This document shows positions 6,180 through 14,137 of a stretch of DNA of 20,423 nt, piece after piece. The position numbers and the translations under genes were made by a program. This DNA is from VMCP01 sp964592635 (lineage in GTDB: Bacteria; Bacteroidota; Bacteroidia; NS11-12g; UBA955). A model generated the notes under the pieces. That model saw only the letters and a program-made list of their open reading frames with translations. It had not been told where the DNA came from and ran no database searches. The stretch lies in the NCBI GenBank assembly GCA_964592635.1, contig CAZQFZ010000042.1, forward strand, positions 1 to 20,423, read 5' to 3'. Every line of letters begins with the position of its first letter. The stretch's first letter is position 1.

Positions 6180-8390
6180 ACCGCTGATATCCAATCCGCC
6201 ACCTAAATCACCGCGATTATTTTTGGCTTTATCGCAATTGAACCAATCGGGATTGAAATTATCGGGACCGGTAAACGCTTCTGCTTTATATTTTAATTTT
6301 GGATTCTTTTGAATGCTGCTCATGAAATATCCAAAAATGGGCATAGCCATTTGAGAACCTTGACCAATTAATGATGATCGAACTCTTACGGTCGGATCGT
6401 CAGCGCCTACCCATGTAGCACAAACCAAACCTTTGGTGATACCAACAAACCAACCGTCGGCAGCACCTTGAGTTGTACCAGTTTTACCCCCAACACTTCC
6501 CTCTATACCATATTTGCCCGTCATGCCATATGCAGTACCTCGTTGAACTACGCGTTCTAACAGATGGGTCATTATATAGGCTTTTTCAGCACTTAAAACT
6601 TGATCGTGTTTGGGGTTCTGGAATTCTTCCAATACATTTCCGTCTTTATCTTCGATACGAGTAATAAACGATGGCTCCACCCAAAGTCCTTTATTAACAA
6701 ATGCCGAATAAGCGCTAGCCATTTCAAATGGCGACAACTCAACCGTCCCCAAACAAATAGAAGGAACACGAGGAATACGGTCTTTTTGAATACCGATACG
6801 TTCTGCAAATTGGACCACTAAATCTGGGCCATCATCGCCTAAGCTTTTCATAATTTGGGCCGTTATTAAGTTGTCTGACAAGGCCAAACCTTTCCACATG
6901 GGCCAAATTCCACCGGATTTTCCATCGAAGTTCTTTGGAGACCATTCCTGTCCACCTGAGATGAAAACGGTACGTTCGCGCGGGAACTCTGTGCAGGGCG
7001 TAAATTTGTTTATATCGATAGCGGTAGCATAAACAATGGGTTTGAATGTTGAACCAACTTGTCGCCGAGCATTGATATTTACGTGATCGTATTTAAAGAA
7101 TTTATGATTGATTCCCCCCACCCAAGCTTTGATGTAACCTGTTTCGGGTTCGATGGAAATGAAACATGCATGAAGTACTTTTTTGATATACACCATGGAA
7201 TCATAGGGACTCATGGTAGTATCACGATCGCCTTTCCAGGTAAAAATGGTCATTTTTACTGGTTTTTTAAGTTCGGCAATGATTTTTTTCTGGTCATTTC
7301 CGTATTGTTCAGCAAGTATTTTGTAACGTTCTGTTCGTTTTAGAGCGTCTTCAATAAAGTTTGGAATAACTCGTCGGTCGGTTATATACCTCCAAGGTTG
7401 TTCTTTTCCCCAAGCGGAGGTGAATTTTTTCTGAAAATCGGCCATATGCTTTTTCATAGCATCTTCGGCTGCGATTTGCATTTCACTGTTAATGGTAGTG
7501 TAAATTTTCAGGCCACTGCGGTAGAGGTTGTAGTTATGATCCTTACACCATTTTTTTAAATATTCACCGAGATAGGTTTTGAAATAAGGGGCCAAACCTT
7601 CGCTTTCCGCACTTCGGTAGTTGAGTACAATGGGAAGTTCTTTGAGTTGATTTAATGAATCGTCGGAAAGTAAATTGTATTTATTCATTTGAATCAACAC
7701 GGTATTTCGTCGATTCAATGAATTTTCAGCATTGTATTTGGGATTGTAACGCCAATTGGCTTTGAGCATTCCCACGAGGATTGCAGCTTCTTCGATTTTT
7801 AAGTTTTTTGGATTTTTATTGAAGAATTCTTTGCTGGCAGCAGTAATACCAAAAGATAATCCTGAAAATGGGACTGTATTCAAATACATGACCAAAATTT
7901 CTTTTTTGGTGTAGCGTTTTTCCAATTCAACGGATATTACCCATTCTTTGAATTTTTGCATCACTCGACCCAGTTTTGAACTGGGCTTGTCAAAACGACT
8001 AAACATATTTTTTGAGAGCTGTTGAGTGATTGTGGAAGCACCCCCATCGGTACCCAAGCTCAGAATGGCTCTCAAAGTTCCACGGAAATCAATTCCGGAA
8101 TGGTTAAAAAATCGAATATCTTCAGTGGCAACTAGGGCATTGTACACATGCGGACTGATATCTTCATATTTGGCGTTAATTCGATTTTCTAAGAAAAATT
8201 GACCTATCACTACACCGTCTTCCCCATAGATTTCTGAACTCAACGCATTTTTTGGATTTTCGAGGTCTTCAACCTCTGGCATTTCTCCAAACAGCCCTTT
8301 GGAAACACCAATAAAAAAGAGTAACCCCAAAAGGAATAGGCCAAGCAGACCTATCCAAACGTTCTTTATGAAGCGAAAGCCCTTAAGCAT
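6168..8390 (-). CDS. mrcA: Class A penicillin-binding protein 1A (transglycosylase/transpeptidase)
   Basis: A bifunctional enzyme that polymerises lipid II into glycan strands and cross-links the peptides, anchored in the inner membrane with its domains in the periplasm. One transmembrane helix lies at about residues 12-30. The GT51 domain follows, with TEDIRFFNHSGID (catalytic Glu near 90), GGASTITQQLSKN (117-128) and KRYTKKEILVMYLN. The transpeptidase domain carries SxxK as GSTFK (Ser447/Lys450), SxN as SDN (505-507) and KTGTT (636-640). The length of 740 residues is normal and all catalytic motifs are intact. The gene lies 47 bases downstream of sprE on the same strand and may be co-transcribed. 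A TATATTTG element just before the ATG suggests a separate promoter. It converges with the UDP-GlcNAc synthesis gene. Confidence 0.95.
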   Translation of the reverse strand: MLKGFRFIKNVWIGLLGLFLLGLLFFIGVSKGLFGEMPEVEDLENPKNALSSEIYGEDGVVIGQFFLENRINAKYEDISPHVYNALVATEDIRFFNHSGIDFRGTLRAILSLGTDGGASTITQQLSKNMFSRFDKPSSKLGRVMQKFKEWVISVELEKRYTKKEILVMYLNTVPFSGLSFGITAASKEFFNKNPKNLKIEEAAILVGMLKANWRYNPKYNAENSLNRRNTVLIQMNKYNLLSDDSLNQLKELPIVLNYRSAESEGLAPYFKTYLGEYLKKWCKDHNYNLYRSGLKIYTTINSEMQIAAEDAMKKHMADFQKKFTSAWGKEQPWRYITDRRVIPNFIEDALKRTERYKILAEQYGNDQKKIIAELKKPVKMTIFTWKGDRDTTMSPYDSMVYIKKVLHACFISIEPETGYIKAWVGGINHKFFKYDHVNINARRQVGSTFKPIVYATAIDINKFTPCTEFPRERTVFISGGQEWSPKNFDGKSGGIWPMWKGLALSDNLITAQIMKSLGDDGPDLVVQFAERIGIQKDRIPRVPSICLGTVELSPFEMASAYSAFVNKGLWVEPSFITRIEDKDGNVLEEFQNPKHDQVLSAEKAYIMTHLLERVVQRGTAYGMTGKYGIEGSVGGKTGTTQGAADGWFVGITKGLVCATWVGADDPTVRVRSSLIGQGSQMAMPIFGYFMSSIQKNPKLKYKAEAFTGPDNFNPDWFNCDKAKNNRGDLGGGLDISGLGD

Positions 8391-8397
8391 ATTGCTT

Positions 8398-8405
8398 CAA
8401 ATATA
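8398..8405 (-). promoter_or_regulatory. Candidate -7 element for the PBP gene
   Basis: On the minus strand this reads TATATTTG, a full match to TAnnTTTG, ending 7 bases before the ATG. A start site about 5 bases downstream would leave a leader of only a few bases. The nearest upstream TTG is at 15 bases, shorter than usual. Confidence 0.35.
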
Positions 8406-8437
8406 CAACGTTTATTGCATCAATTCGGCATTCAATT

Positions 8438-11077
8438 CTATTGATTATTTTGTTCTTTGTACCAATTCAAATAGGAACTCCAATTCAGCGATTTTACCAG
8501 AATTTGCATATTTTCCTCTGAAATAGTACATACTTCGTATTCAAAAAGACCTTTCCCGTTGAAGTAGGTGGACTGTTTTTTGATAAATTGACTGTAAAAC
8601 TTTGTTTTTTCGGGGGATGTGAAATTTTCAATAAAAATCAAATACTTCTGATCCGCCGAAATGGATGGACCCAGTTGAATGCTTTCAAACGAAAACTCTT
8701 TTTTATTTAAATCGCTGATTGCTGATTTTATCAGGTTGATGTTGGTATTTTTGGGTACAATCATCATGCATTGCAACGGAGTATTTGCTTTATCCAAAGC
8801 AAACCCAGCAGAATTGTCTGTAGTTTCAGATTTGGGAGCACTTAAGCGTTTTTTTGCCTGTAAAATTGAAAGTGATTTTTCGGCAACGTCGGTGTTGGGA
8901 TAATCTTGAATAATTTGCTCCAACAAATCGAAGCATTTATTATCATTGGTTTTTAAAAGGCAAAGTGCGTAAACATAATCGAACCGTGGTTGTAATGCAT
9001 TTCCGGAATAGGATTTATCCGTTTCCAATTTAATTTCCATAGCTTTTTTGAATTGGCCTTTTTGGAACATTACAATCATCGAATCATAGCGATTGGAAAT
9101 TAAAATATTGGTCTTGTTATCTGTAGATGCTGTAGTGGCAACCAGTCCAGGATTATCTAACATTCGAAGGTAAATGCTCTCAGGAAATTCTTTTTGCAAA
9201 GCTTGTTTGTACTTCTCAGCATTGGCATCATCCTGTTGGAATTTGTAAATCTTGATGATTTCGTAGTAGGCCTGGGGTTTGAAAACGGTGTTGGGAAAGC
9301 GTTTTAATAAACCTAAGAATTGTTCCAATGCAGCTTTGTCCTCGTTAAGTCGGGTTTTGTATATTTCACCCGATTTTATGTATGATTCCTCGATTTGTTC
9401 GCTCAAAGTTAGACGACTTTTTTCAGACATAGGTAGATCCAAGTAGTATTTTCGTTCGTCTTCAGGTACGGATTTAAGAAGGGCAGAATCAATGGATGTT
9501 TTTTCAGCAGTGGATGATTTACCTTTACCCCCATTTTTTTCGCCGGAATTATCTGGGGAATTGCTTTCTGTAGAATTGGCTTTAGAAGCGTATTTCCAAA
9601 AATCGGTATTGGCTCGATCACCCCAAATCCGATTGAATTCTGTGATTCCTTTTTTACGAAGATTCATGTTGTAAAATGGGAAGGATCCACCTGCTGCCAT
9701 GCCCGGAATTTGAATTTCGCTAGGATTTTGCATTCCACCAGGACTGTTGGGCATTTTGTTTTTTTGATTTTTCTCTCGGAGTTCTTTCTCTAATTTTTCT
9801 GTGTTTTTGGCTTCCTTAATTTTCTTTTGGCGCCAATCTGCATCTGTTGCCATGCGTATCAAAGAATCATTGTTCTTGATCCGCATTAGGTGTTCCAGAA
9901 GATCACTTAATACCTGATTTTTGGCTAGGATGGTTTCAAAATCCGGGTGTTTATCATCGAGTGTTTTATTGGCAGAATCGTAATATAAACCTGCAGTTTG
10001 ATAATTCCTTTTTTCAAAATAAACATCTCCAATTTTTAAATAACTGGTGGTTTTTTGGGCTTTGTCAGAAAGGGAATTTTGTACACTTAATTTCAATGTT
10101 TGCAGACCTTTATCCGATTTTCCACTTTTGATCTCATTCAAAGCAATGCGATACAGAATTTGGCCTTTGTACTCGATGTTTTTATCGTCGCGAAGCATTT
10201 CGTTTAATATTCGATTGGCTTTGCTGAAGTTCGATTGACTTGCCGTTAGGATTTCTACCCTTGCTAATTGCGCGTTAAATGCAATTTCATAAGGGGGATT
10301 AAATAATGGAACTTTAGAAAAACATTTTTCAGCAAGTTTGAATTGGTTTGAGCGTTGATAGGCCTGTCCCAATGCAAAATACAAACGGTATCTGTCCATC
10401 CGATTTTTCACTTTAGGAAGAGCTTTGGCTAGCAGTTCTGCAGATTGTTGAAATTTCTTTTGTTTGTGGTAAATAGCTCCTAATGTCAGTTGAGCTTGCC
10501 ATTTGAGTTGTTTGGGTAGTTCTTTGTTATCGAGAATGGATTGAGCCATGGCCTCTGCTTCGATCACTTTATCTTTAATCAGGAGGCCTTGTACAGTCCA
10601 CAGTCTAGCACTGAATCGAATTTCTGGGTCATTGTATTGATTGAACACATAATCGAAAATATCAATAGCAGCGTTGGGATCGCCCTTGAGAAAATAGGCC
10701 TTACCGGTTAGCAGGTAGGCATCATCTACCCATTTACTTTTGGGATGCCTGTCGATCATGGTGCTGGCTTTTTTAATCACCTCATCCATGCTAGACTGAT
10801 TGCCCATCAAGGTTTCTGTAGTACCGAAGTTGAAAATTTCAATGGGTTTCCTAAAATCATCTTTGTAGGATTCTCTCACCATTTCATGGGTTTCTAACCA
10901 TTTTTGTTCAGCGTTGAAGTAGGTGTTGTAATGGGCTAAAGTATTGTGCCATTGTTTATATCCCCAACTTTGCTCATCCTTGCAAGACACCCCAAGAACG
11001 GCAATAAATGCAATGATAACAAATTGTAGTATGTGCTTATTGGGTAGCTTACCCCTCGAAATCCTTAGTGAACGCAT
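8438..11077 (-). CDS. sprE: SprE/PorW-like TPR lipoprotein, type IX secretion and gliding motility
   Basis: A large tetratricopeptide-repeat lipoprotein resembling SprE (flavobacteria) and PorW (Porphyromonas), which are required for type IX secretion and, where present, gliding. A hydrophobic N-terminal segment (about 16-30) ends at GVSC, so Cys32 is the likely lipidation site, although Gly at -3 is unusual for a lipobox. The signature HNTLAHYNTYFNAEQKW (44-60) matches the start of this family. TPR-like helices run from about 117 to 390. A charged coiled stretch (420-445) and a Gly/Pro/Asn/Ser-rich linker follow, with FNRIWGDR (481-488) and a low-complexity run to about 530. More TPRs lie around 570-760, and a C-terminal domain of about 100 residues closes the protein. 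The length of 879 residues agrees with the family. The position beside bactofilin and ATP synthase genes is the one I know from flavobacteria. Confidence 0.85.
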   Translation of the reverse strand: MRSLRISRGKLPNKHILQFVIIAFIAVLGVSCKDEQSWGYKQWHNTLAHYNTYFNAEQKWLETHEMVRESYKDDFRKPIEIFNFGTTETLMGNQSSMDEVIKKASTMIDRHPKSKWVDDAYLLTGKAYFLKGDPNAAIDIFDYVFNQYNDPEIRFSARLWTVQGLLIKDKVIEAEAMAQSILDNKELPKQLKWQAQLTLGAIYHKQKKFQQSAELLAKALPKVKNRMDRYRLYFALGQAYQRSNQFKLAEKCFSKVPLFNPPYEIAFNAQLARVEILTASQSNFSKANRILNEMLRDDKNIEYKGQILYRIALNEIKSGKSDKGLQTLKLSVQNSLSDKAQKTTSYLKIGDVYFEKRNYQTAGLYYDSANKTLDDKHPDFETILAKNQVLSDLLEHLMRIKNNDSLIRMATDADWRQKKIKEAKNTEKLEKELREKNQKNKMPNSPGGMQNPSEIQIPGMAAGGSFPFYNMNLRKKGITEFNRIWGDRANTDFWKYASKANSTESNSPDNSGEKNGGKGKSSTAEKTSIDSALLKSVPEDERKYYLDLPMSEKSRLTLSEQIEESYIKSGEIYKTRLNEDKAALEQFLGLLKRFPNTVFKPQAYYEIIKIYKFQQDDANAEKYKQALQKEFPESIYLRMLDNPGLVATTASTDNKTNILISNRYDSMIVMFQKGQFKKAMEIKLETDKSYSGNALQPRFDYVYALCLLKTNDNKCFDLLEQIIQDYPNTDVAEKSLSILQAKKRLSAPKSETTDNSAGFALDKANTPLQCMMIVPKNTNINLIKSAISDLNKKEFSFESIQLGPSISADQKYLIFIENFTSPEKTKFYSQFIKKQSTYFNGKGLFEYEVCTISEENMQILVKSLNWSSYLNWYKEQNNQ

Positions 11078-11098
11078 GGAATTATCCTATAAAAACGA

Positions 11099-11106
11099 TA
11101 TTTTTG
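11099..11106 (+). promoter_or_regulatory. Candidate -7 element for the short membrane protein
   Basis: TATTTTTG matches TAnnTTTG about 57 bases before the ATG at 11164. No TTG is seen at the proper -33 distance, and the region is AT-rich, so chance is possible. Confidence 0.3.
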
Positions 11107-11139
11107 AATTAATATTGAAAACGAAACTGCAAAGGTTTC

Positions 11140-11147
11140 CAAAAATA
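11140..11147 (-). promoter_or_regulatory. Candidate -7 element for sprE
   Basis: On the minus strand this reads TATTTTTG, matching TAnnTTTG, and would give a leader of about 58 bases for sprE. With the plus-strand element at 11099 it would produce overlapping divergent transcripts. The evidence is the motif match alone. Confidence 0.35.
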
Positions 11148-11163
11148 CCAAGAATTTTTGGCT

Positions 11164-11544
11164 ATGACGAAAAAAGGAAGTAAAATAATCAGCAATTTGC
11201 GCAACAAACATCGTTTTGTGTTGATAAATGACAATACGTTTGCAGAAGTATTTTCCATTCGATTAACACCATTAAACGTTTTGAGTTTGATAAGCGGTTT
11301 GTTTATTTTCTTTACCATACTTATTTATTTATTGTTTGCTTTTACTCCAATGCGTGGTCTTATCCCAACAAAAATTACCGAAAGTGATAGAGAAGAATTG
11401 ATACAATTGAATCAAGAATTGGAAGATTTGAAACTGCAAATCGAAGTGAAGAATTCCAAATCCAAAACACTCACCAATTTATTAAGCGATAAAGAAAAGT
11501 TATACGATTCAACCTCGGTTCGTATGAATTCTTCGGCCAAATAA
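11164..11544 (+). CDS. Short membrane-anchored coiled-coil protein; N-terminal half of an M23-type peptidase, catalytic domain missing
   Basis: The product has 126 residues from the ATG at 11164; a TTG at 11158 would add only two residues. It has a basic cytoplasmic N-terminus (KKGSKIISNLRNKHR), one transmembrane helix (about residues 37-60) and a charged coiled-coil tail outside. The pattern HRFVLINDNTFAEVFS, RLTPLNV and FAFTPMRGLIP closely resembles the N-terminal anchor of the M23 metallopeptidases that lie between sprE and bactofilin in flavobacteria (recalled consensus: a 'HKYRLV..N.DTFEE' start, then 'FTPLREYIP'). Those homologues have about 325 residues; here the frame stops after the coiled coil. 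No HxxxD or HxH zinc motif, and no other M23 remnant, is visible before bactofilin. A tandem repeat begins 6 bases after the stop. It could be a degraded gene or a functional short form that works as a scaffold with bactofilin. Confidence 0.7.
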   Translation: MTKKGSKIISNLRNKHRFVLINDNTFAEVFSIRLTPLNVLSLISGLFIFFTILIYLLFAFTPMRGLIPTKITESDREELIQLNQELEDLKLQIEVKNSKSKTLTNLLSDKEKLYDSTSVRMNSSAK

Positions 11545-11550
11545 ATGCCT

Positions 11551-11666
11551 CAATCTTGGGTTGCAATGCGGAATCGAATAAATAGCATTTTGAACAATCT
11601 TGAGTTGCAATGCGCAATCGAATAAATAGCATTTTGAACAATCTTGAGTTGCACTGCGGTATTGAA
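11551..11666. repeat. 44-bp tandem repeat, about 2.6 copies
   Basis: Units lie at 11551-11594 and 11595-11638, differing at only two positions, and a partial third unit lies at 11639-11666 with several changes. Each unit begins CAATCTTG(A/G)GTTGCA and ends AAATAGCATTTTGAA. In the second unit TTGC and GCAA form a small dyad around AATGC. The period is not a multiple of three and the array is untranslated on the plus strand. It occupies the place where the peptidase domain of the preceding gene would be expected. Confidence 0.85.
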
Positions 11667-11775
11667 CCCAGCGCATGTCATCGCCCAATAACATAAAAAA
11701 ACGCATTTGATTTAATTCTTTGATATTAAATTAGTTTGATGTTTTGGATAAATTTCCCAAATTCCAAGAATAGTG

Positions 11776-11783
11776 TATATTTG
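11776..11783 (+). promoter_or_regulatory. Candidate -7 element for bactofilin
   Basis: TATATTTG is a full match to TAnnTTTG, 25 bases before the bactofilin ATG. The nearest upstream TTG is 29 bases away, too far for a standard -33, so the promoter is plausible but incomplete. Confidence 0.45.
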
Positions 11784-11808
11784 TAAAAATCGTTAAATAT
11801 CCCTTATT

Positions 11809-12177
11809 ATGTTAGGTTCTTCCAAAAACAAAGAAAAAAACAACGCGCTTCCCGGTCAAGCCGTAATCAATTTAGTAGGAGTTGGCACTCAAGTGCACGG
11901 AAATATTAATTGTAACGGAGATATTCGCATTGATGGAGAAGTTTTTGGGGATGTTAAAGTAGGGCAGAAGTTGGTAGTTGGAGCTACTGGAACTATTAAA
12001 GGTAAAATTGAAGCGGCTGAAGTGTCTATTTCGGGAACCGTTTTTGGCAATATAGATGCAGAAAATACCACCATACTCATGAGCAAAAGTTCCGTAACAG
12101 GCGATATTTTAACCACTCAAATCGTAATTGAGCAAGGCGCTGCGTTTAACGGAAAATGTGAAATGAAGCGACAATAA
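11809..12177 (+). CDS. Bactofilin, polymer-forming cytoskeletal protein
   Basis: A small cytoskeletal protein of 122 residues that self-assembles without nucleotide into filaments, often at the inner face of the membrane, and positions cell-wall enzymes. A short polar N-terminus precedes a beta-helical core of short repeats in which Gly and hydrophobic residues alternate (VHGNINCNGDIRIDGEVFGD, KLVVGATGTIKGKI, EVSISGTVFGNI, SSVTGDI). This is the bactofilin (DUF583) pattern. Bactofilin genes commonly neighbour M23 peptidase genes; here the neighbour retains only the anchor part. It opens a possible transcript with atpZ, 13 bases downstream. Confidence 0.93.
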   Translation: MLGSSKNKEKNNALPGQAVINLVGVGTQVHGNINCNGDIRIDGEVFGDVKVGQKLVVGATGTIKGKIEAAEVSISGTVFGNIDAENTTILMSKSSVTGDILTTQIVIEQGAAFNGKCEMKRQ

Positions 12178-12190
12178 CCATCAGCAGCGA

Positions 12191-12415
12191 ATGAATCCCC
12201 CAAAATCCAAAAGTAATAGTTCATTTTTATCCTTTGTGGGGATGGCATTTCAGATGATAACCACCATTGTCTTGTTTACTTTTCTGGGATTTGAAGCCGA
12301 TAAGCGTAAGATCTTCATTCAAACACATATTCCGGTGTTTACATTGGTAGGTGTTTTTTTGGGGTTGGCCATTTCTTTTTACTTCGTGTTTAAGTCGCTT
12401 AAAAATTTAAAATAA
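12191..12415 (+). CDS. AtpZ/AtpI family ATP synthase accessory protein
   Basis: A 74-residue membrane protein with a polar N-terminus and two hydrophobic helices (about 13-32 and 45-67). The first helix, SFVGMAFQMITTIVLFTFLG, followed by FEAD, fits the AtpZ/AtpI family, small accessory proteins encoded at the head of F-ATPase operons and implicated in assembly of the c-ring or in Mg2+/Ca2+ handling. Position supports the call: the Fo genes follow directly. In E. coli-type operons atpI occupies this place; AtpZ is the shorter relative. Which member it is cannot be settled by eye. Confidence 0.8.
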   Translation: MNPPKSKSNSSFLSFVGMAFQMITTIVLFTFLGFEADKRKIFIQTHIPVFTLVGVFLGLAISFYFVFKSLKNLK

Positions 12416-12440
12416 GTTACAGCGTTCTCAAACTTAATGC

Positions 12441-12448
12441 TACCTTTG
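12441..12448 (+). promoter_or_regulatory. Candidate -7 element before the DUF6168-like gene
   Basis: TACCTTTG matches TAnnTTTG, 25 bases upstream of the ATG at 12474. There is no clear -33 TTG. If real, it would give the Fo/F1 genes a promoter separate from bactofilin. Confidence 0.35.
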
Positions 12449-12473
12449 CAGTGATTTTTAATGACCCTATTCG

Positions 12474-12872
12474 ATGAAAGGTTACATCATCAAATTTTCC
12501 ACCATTGCAATGGCTTTGATCCTGAGCGTTTCCTTAGCTAAGGGATTCACCCATTATCCAATCAATTCTTGGATTTATTTAGGAATTATTTATTTGGTGA
12601 TATTGTTTACTGCAGTACATTATTTCACCCTTCACGACGATAGAAACAATCCAAACAAAGGAATTCGTAAGATTATGATGGGCACAATGATTCGCTTATT
12701 TGCCTCTGTTATATTCTTGATAATCAGTGTTTTGAATTCTGGTAAACCCGAATTGGGATTCGTTCTTACCTATCTTCTTTCATTTCTCGTGTTTCTATTC
12801 TTTGATATATCAGAAATGCGTACTAAATTGCGCCCCGATTTAGAAAAATCTAAAAATAACACAAATGCCTGA
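12474..12872 (+). CDS. Four-helix membrane protein of the ATP synthase cluster (DUF6168-like)
   Basis: A 132-residue protein with four hydrophobic segments (about 7-22, 32-52, 72-88 and 94-110) and a polar C-terminal tail. Its place between atpZ and atpB, and its size and topology, fit the small DUF6168-type protein present at this position in flavobacterial ATP synthase clusters. By position and topology it may stand in for AtpI, but no function is established from the sequence. The stop codon overlaps the start of atpB by 8 bases, suggesting translational coupling. Confidence 0.65.
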   Translation: MKGYIIKFSTIAMALILSVSLAKGFTHYPINSWIYLGIIYLVILFTAVHYFTLHDDRNNPNKGIRKIMMGTMIRLFASVIFLIISVLNSGKPELGFVLTYLLSFLVFLFFDISEMRTKLRPDLEKSKNNTNA

Positions 12873-14133
12873 AAATCAATTATTTGTAAAAATTCAAAGT
12901 GTAACAAAAAAATCTCTGCTTGTTGGATTTGCTCTTTTTGTTGGAATTCAACTTCAGGCAAACAAGGCGGTTAAAGCAGTATCAGCAGAACAGTCCATCA
13001 ACCTGCAGAACGTAAATGCCGTTGCGGAAAATCATGGAACTCAAACAACAGAAATAAGTGGTAACCACAACCATACAGCTACTGAAGGAAAGCATGATGC
13101 CAGTCATGCGCATGGAGATGAAGTTCATGGAAATGCAGAAGCCGTATCTCATACAGAGGCTGCAGCTCATGGTGAAGACCACAAAAAAGAAGGTTTCGAT
13201 GCTGGAAAGATGATTTTCGAACACATTGGTGATGCTCACGATTGGCATTTGTGGGGTGAAGGAGATCATGCTGTTTCTATCCCATTGCCTGTGATTTTAT
13301 ATACCGAGTCCAAAGGAATCACCGTATTTTTATCTTCAAAATTCCATCACGGACATGCTGCCCACCAAGGGTTTGTATTGCACGAAGGCAAGGTTATGTG
13401 GGAAGATGAAGCAAACCATGAAGCCATTTTTGATTTTTCGATTACCAAAAACGTATTGGCGATGTTGATTGCCACCATCGTATTGTTGATAATCGTAATT
13501 TCAATGGCGAAACATTACACTTCTAATCAGGGTAAAGCTCCCAAAGGATTCTACAATTTAGTAGAGCCTTTGATTTTGTTTTTAAGAGACGACATTGCAA
13601 AGCCATCAATTGGACACAAGGCAGACAAATTCATGCCCTTATTGTTGTCAATATTTTTCTTTATTTTCATAAATAATATATTCGGGTTAATACCCATTTT
13701 CCCAGGAGGAGCAAATGTTACGGGTAATATTGCCATTACATTGGTTTTAGCTCTTGTTGTGTTCATCACCGTTACGCTTAATGGAAATAAATACTACTGG
13801 AAACACATTTTTATGCCCGATGTTCCTGGTTTCATGTATATCATCATTATACCCATTGAAATTTTGGGTGTGATATTGAAGCCATTCGTATTGATGTTGC
13901 GTTTATTTGCTAATATCACAGCGGGACACATCATCATTTTAGGATTCTTCTCATTGATATTTATTTTCGGTGCAATGAGTCCTGGATTGGGTTACGCGGT
14001 TAGTCCTTTGAGTGTGGCATTCACCGTATTCATGAGTATGTTGGAAATGCTAGTTGCTTTTTTGCAAGCATTTGTATTCACTTTATTGAGTGCGATTTAC
14101 ATTGGAATGGCAGTGGAGGAACATCATCATTAA
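12865..14133 (+). CDS. atpB: F1Fo ATP synthase subunit a, with long His-rich exported N-terminus
   Basis: Subunit a forms the two proton half-channels beside the c-ring in the inner membrane. The C-terminal part (about residue 195 on) has the usual helices and the essential arginine in MLRLFANITAGH (R346), with conserved LLSIFFFIFINNIFGLIP and FLQAFVFTLLSAIYIG. The protein has 422 residues, against about 270 in E. coli. The extra N-terminus has a signal-like hydrophobic stretch (about 17-30) and then about 160 exported residues with 20 histidines, including a low-complexity His/Glu/Ala run (57-108). The later part of the extension (DAHDWHLW, SSKFHHG, DFSITKN) is typical of Bacteroidota subunit a. 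The start overlaps the preceding gene by 8 bases; there is no other ATG before residue 116. Confidence 0.96.
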   Translation: MPENQLFVKIQSVTKKSLLVGFALFVGIQLQANKAVKAVSAEQSINLQNVNAVAENHGTQTTEISGNHNHTATEGKHDASHAHGDEVHGNAEAVSHTEAAAHGEDHKKEGFDAGKMIFEHIGDAHDWHLWGEGDHAVSIPLPVILYTESKGITVFLSSKFHHGHAAHQGFVLHEGKVMWEDEANHEAIFDFSITKNVLAMLIATIVLLIIVISMAKHYTSNQGKAPKGFYNLVEPLILFLRDDIAKPSIGHKADKFMPLLLSIFFFIFINNIFGLIPIFPGGANVTGNIAITLVLALVVFITVTLNGNKYYWKHIFMPDVPGFMYIIIIPIEILGVILKPFVLMLRLFANITAGHIIILGFFSLIFIFGAMSPGLGYAVSPLSVAFTVFMSMLEMLVAFLQAFVFTLLSAIYIGMAVEEHHH

Positions 14134-14137
14134 TTTT

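Noticed and set aside
9492..9674. Plus-strand small reading frames inside sprE, the PBP gene and rel
   Set aside because: They lie antisense within well-supported long genes, have no recognisable domain, and are expected by chance on the opposite strand.
11509..11706. Minus-strand reading frame of 65 codons across the 44-bp repeat
   Set aside because: The repeat period is not a multiple of three, so the frame changes between units. The Cys-rich peptide resembles no known family and there is no promoter match.
11545..11808. Hidden M23 peptidase remnant in another frame after the short anchor gene
   Set aside because: No frame there encodes a GTP-like M23 entry strand or an HxH motif, and the space of 264 bases is too small and is partly filled by the tandem repeat.
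12982..13269. Minus-strand Cys/Met-rich peptide opposite the start of atpB
   Set aside because: Its composition is the complement of the His-rich codons (CAT/CAC read as ATG/GTG) and has no independent support.
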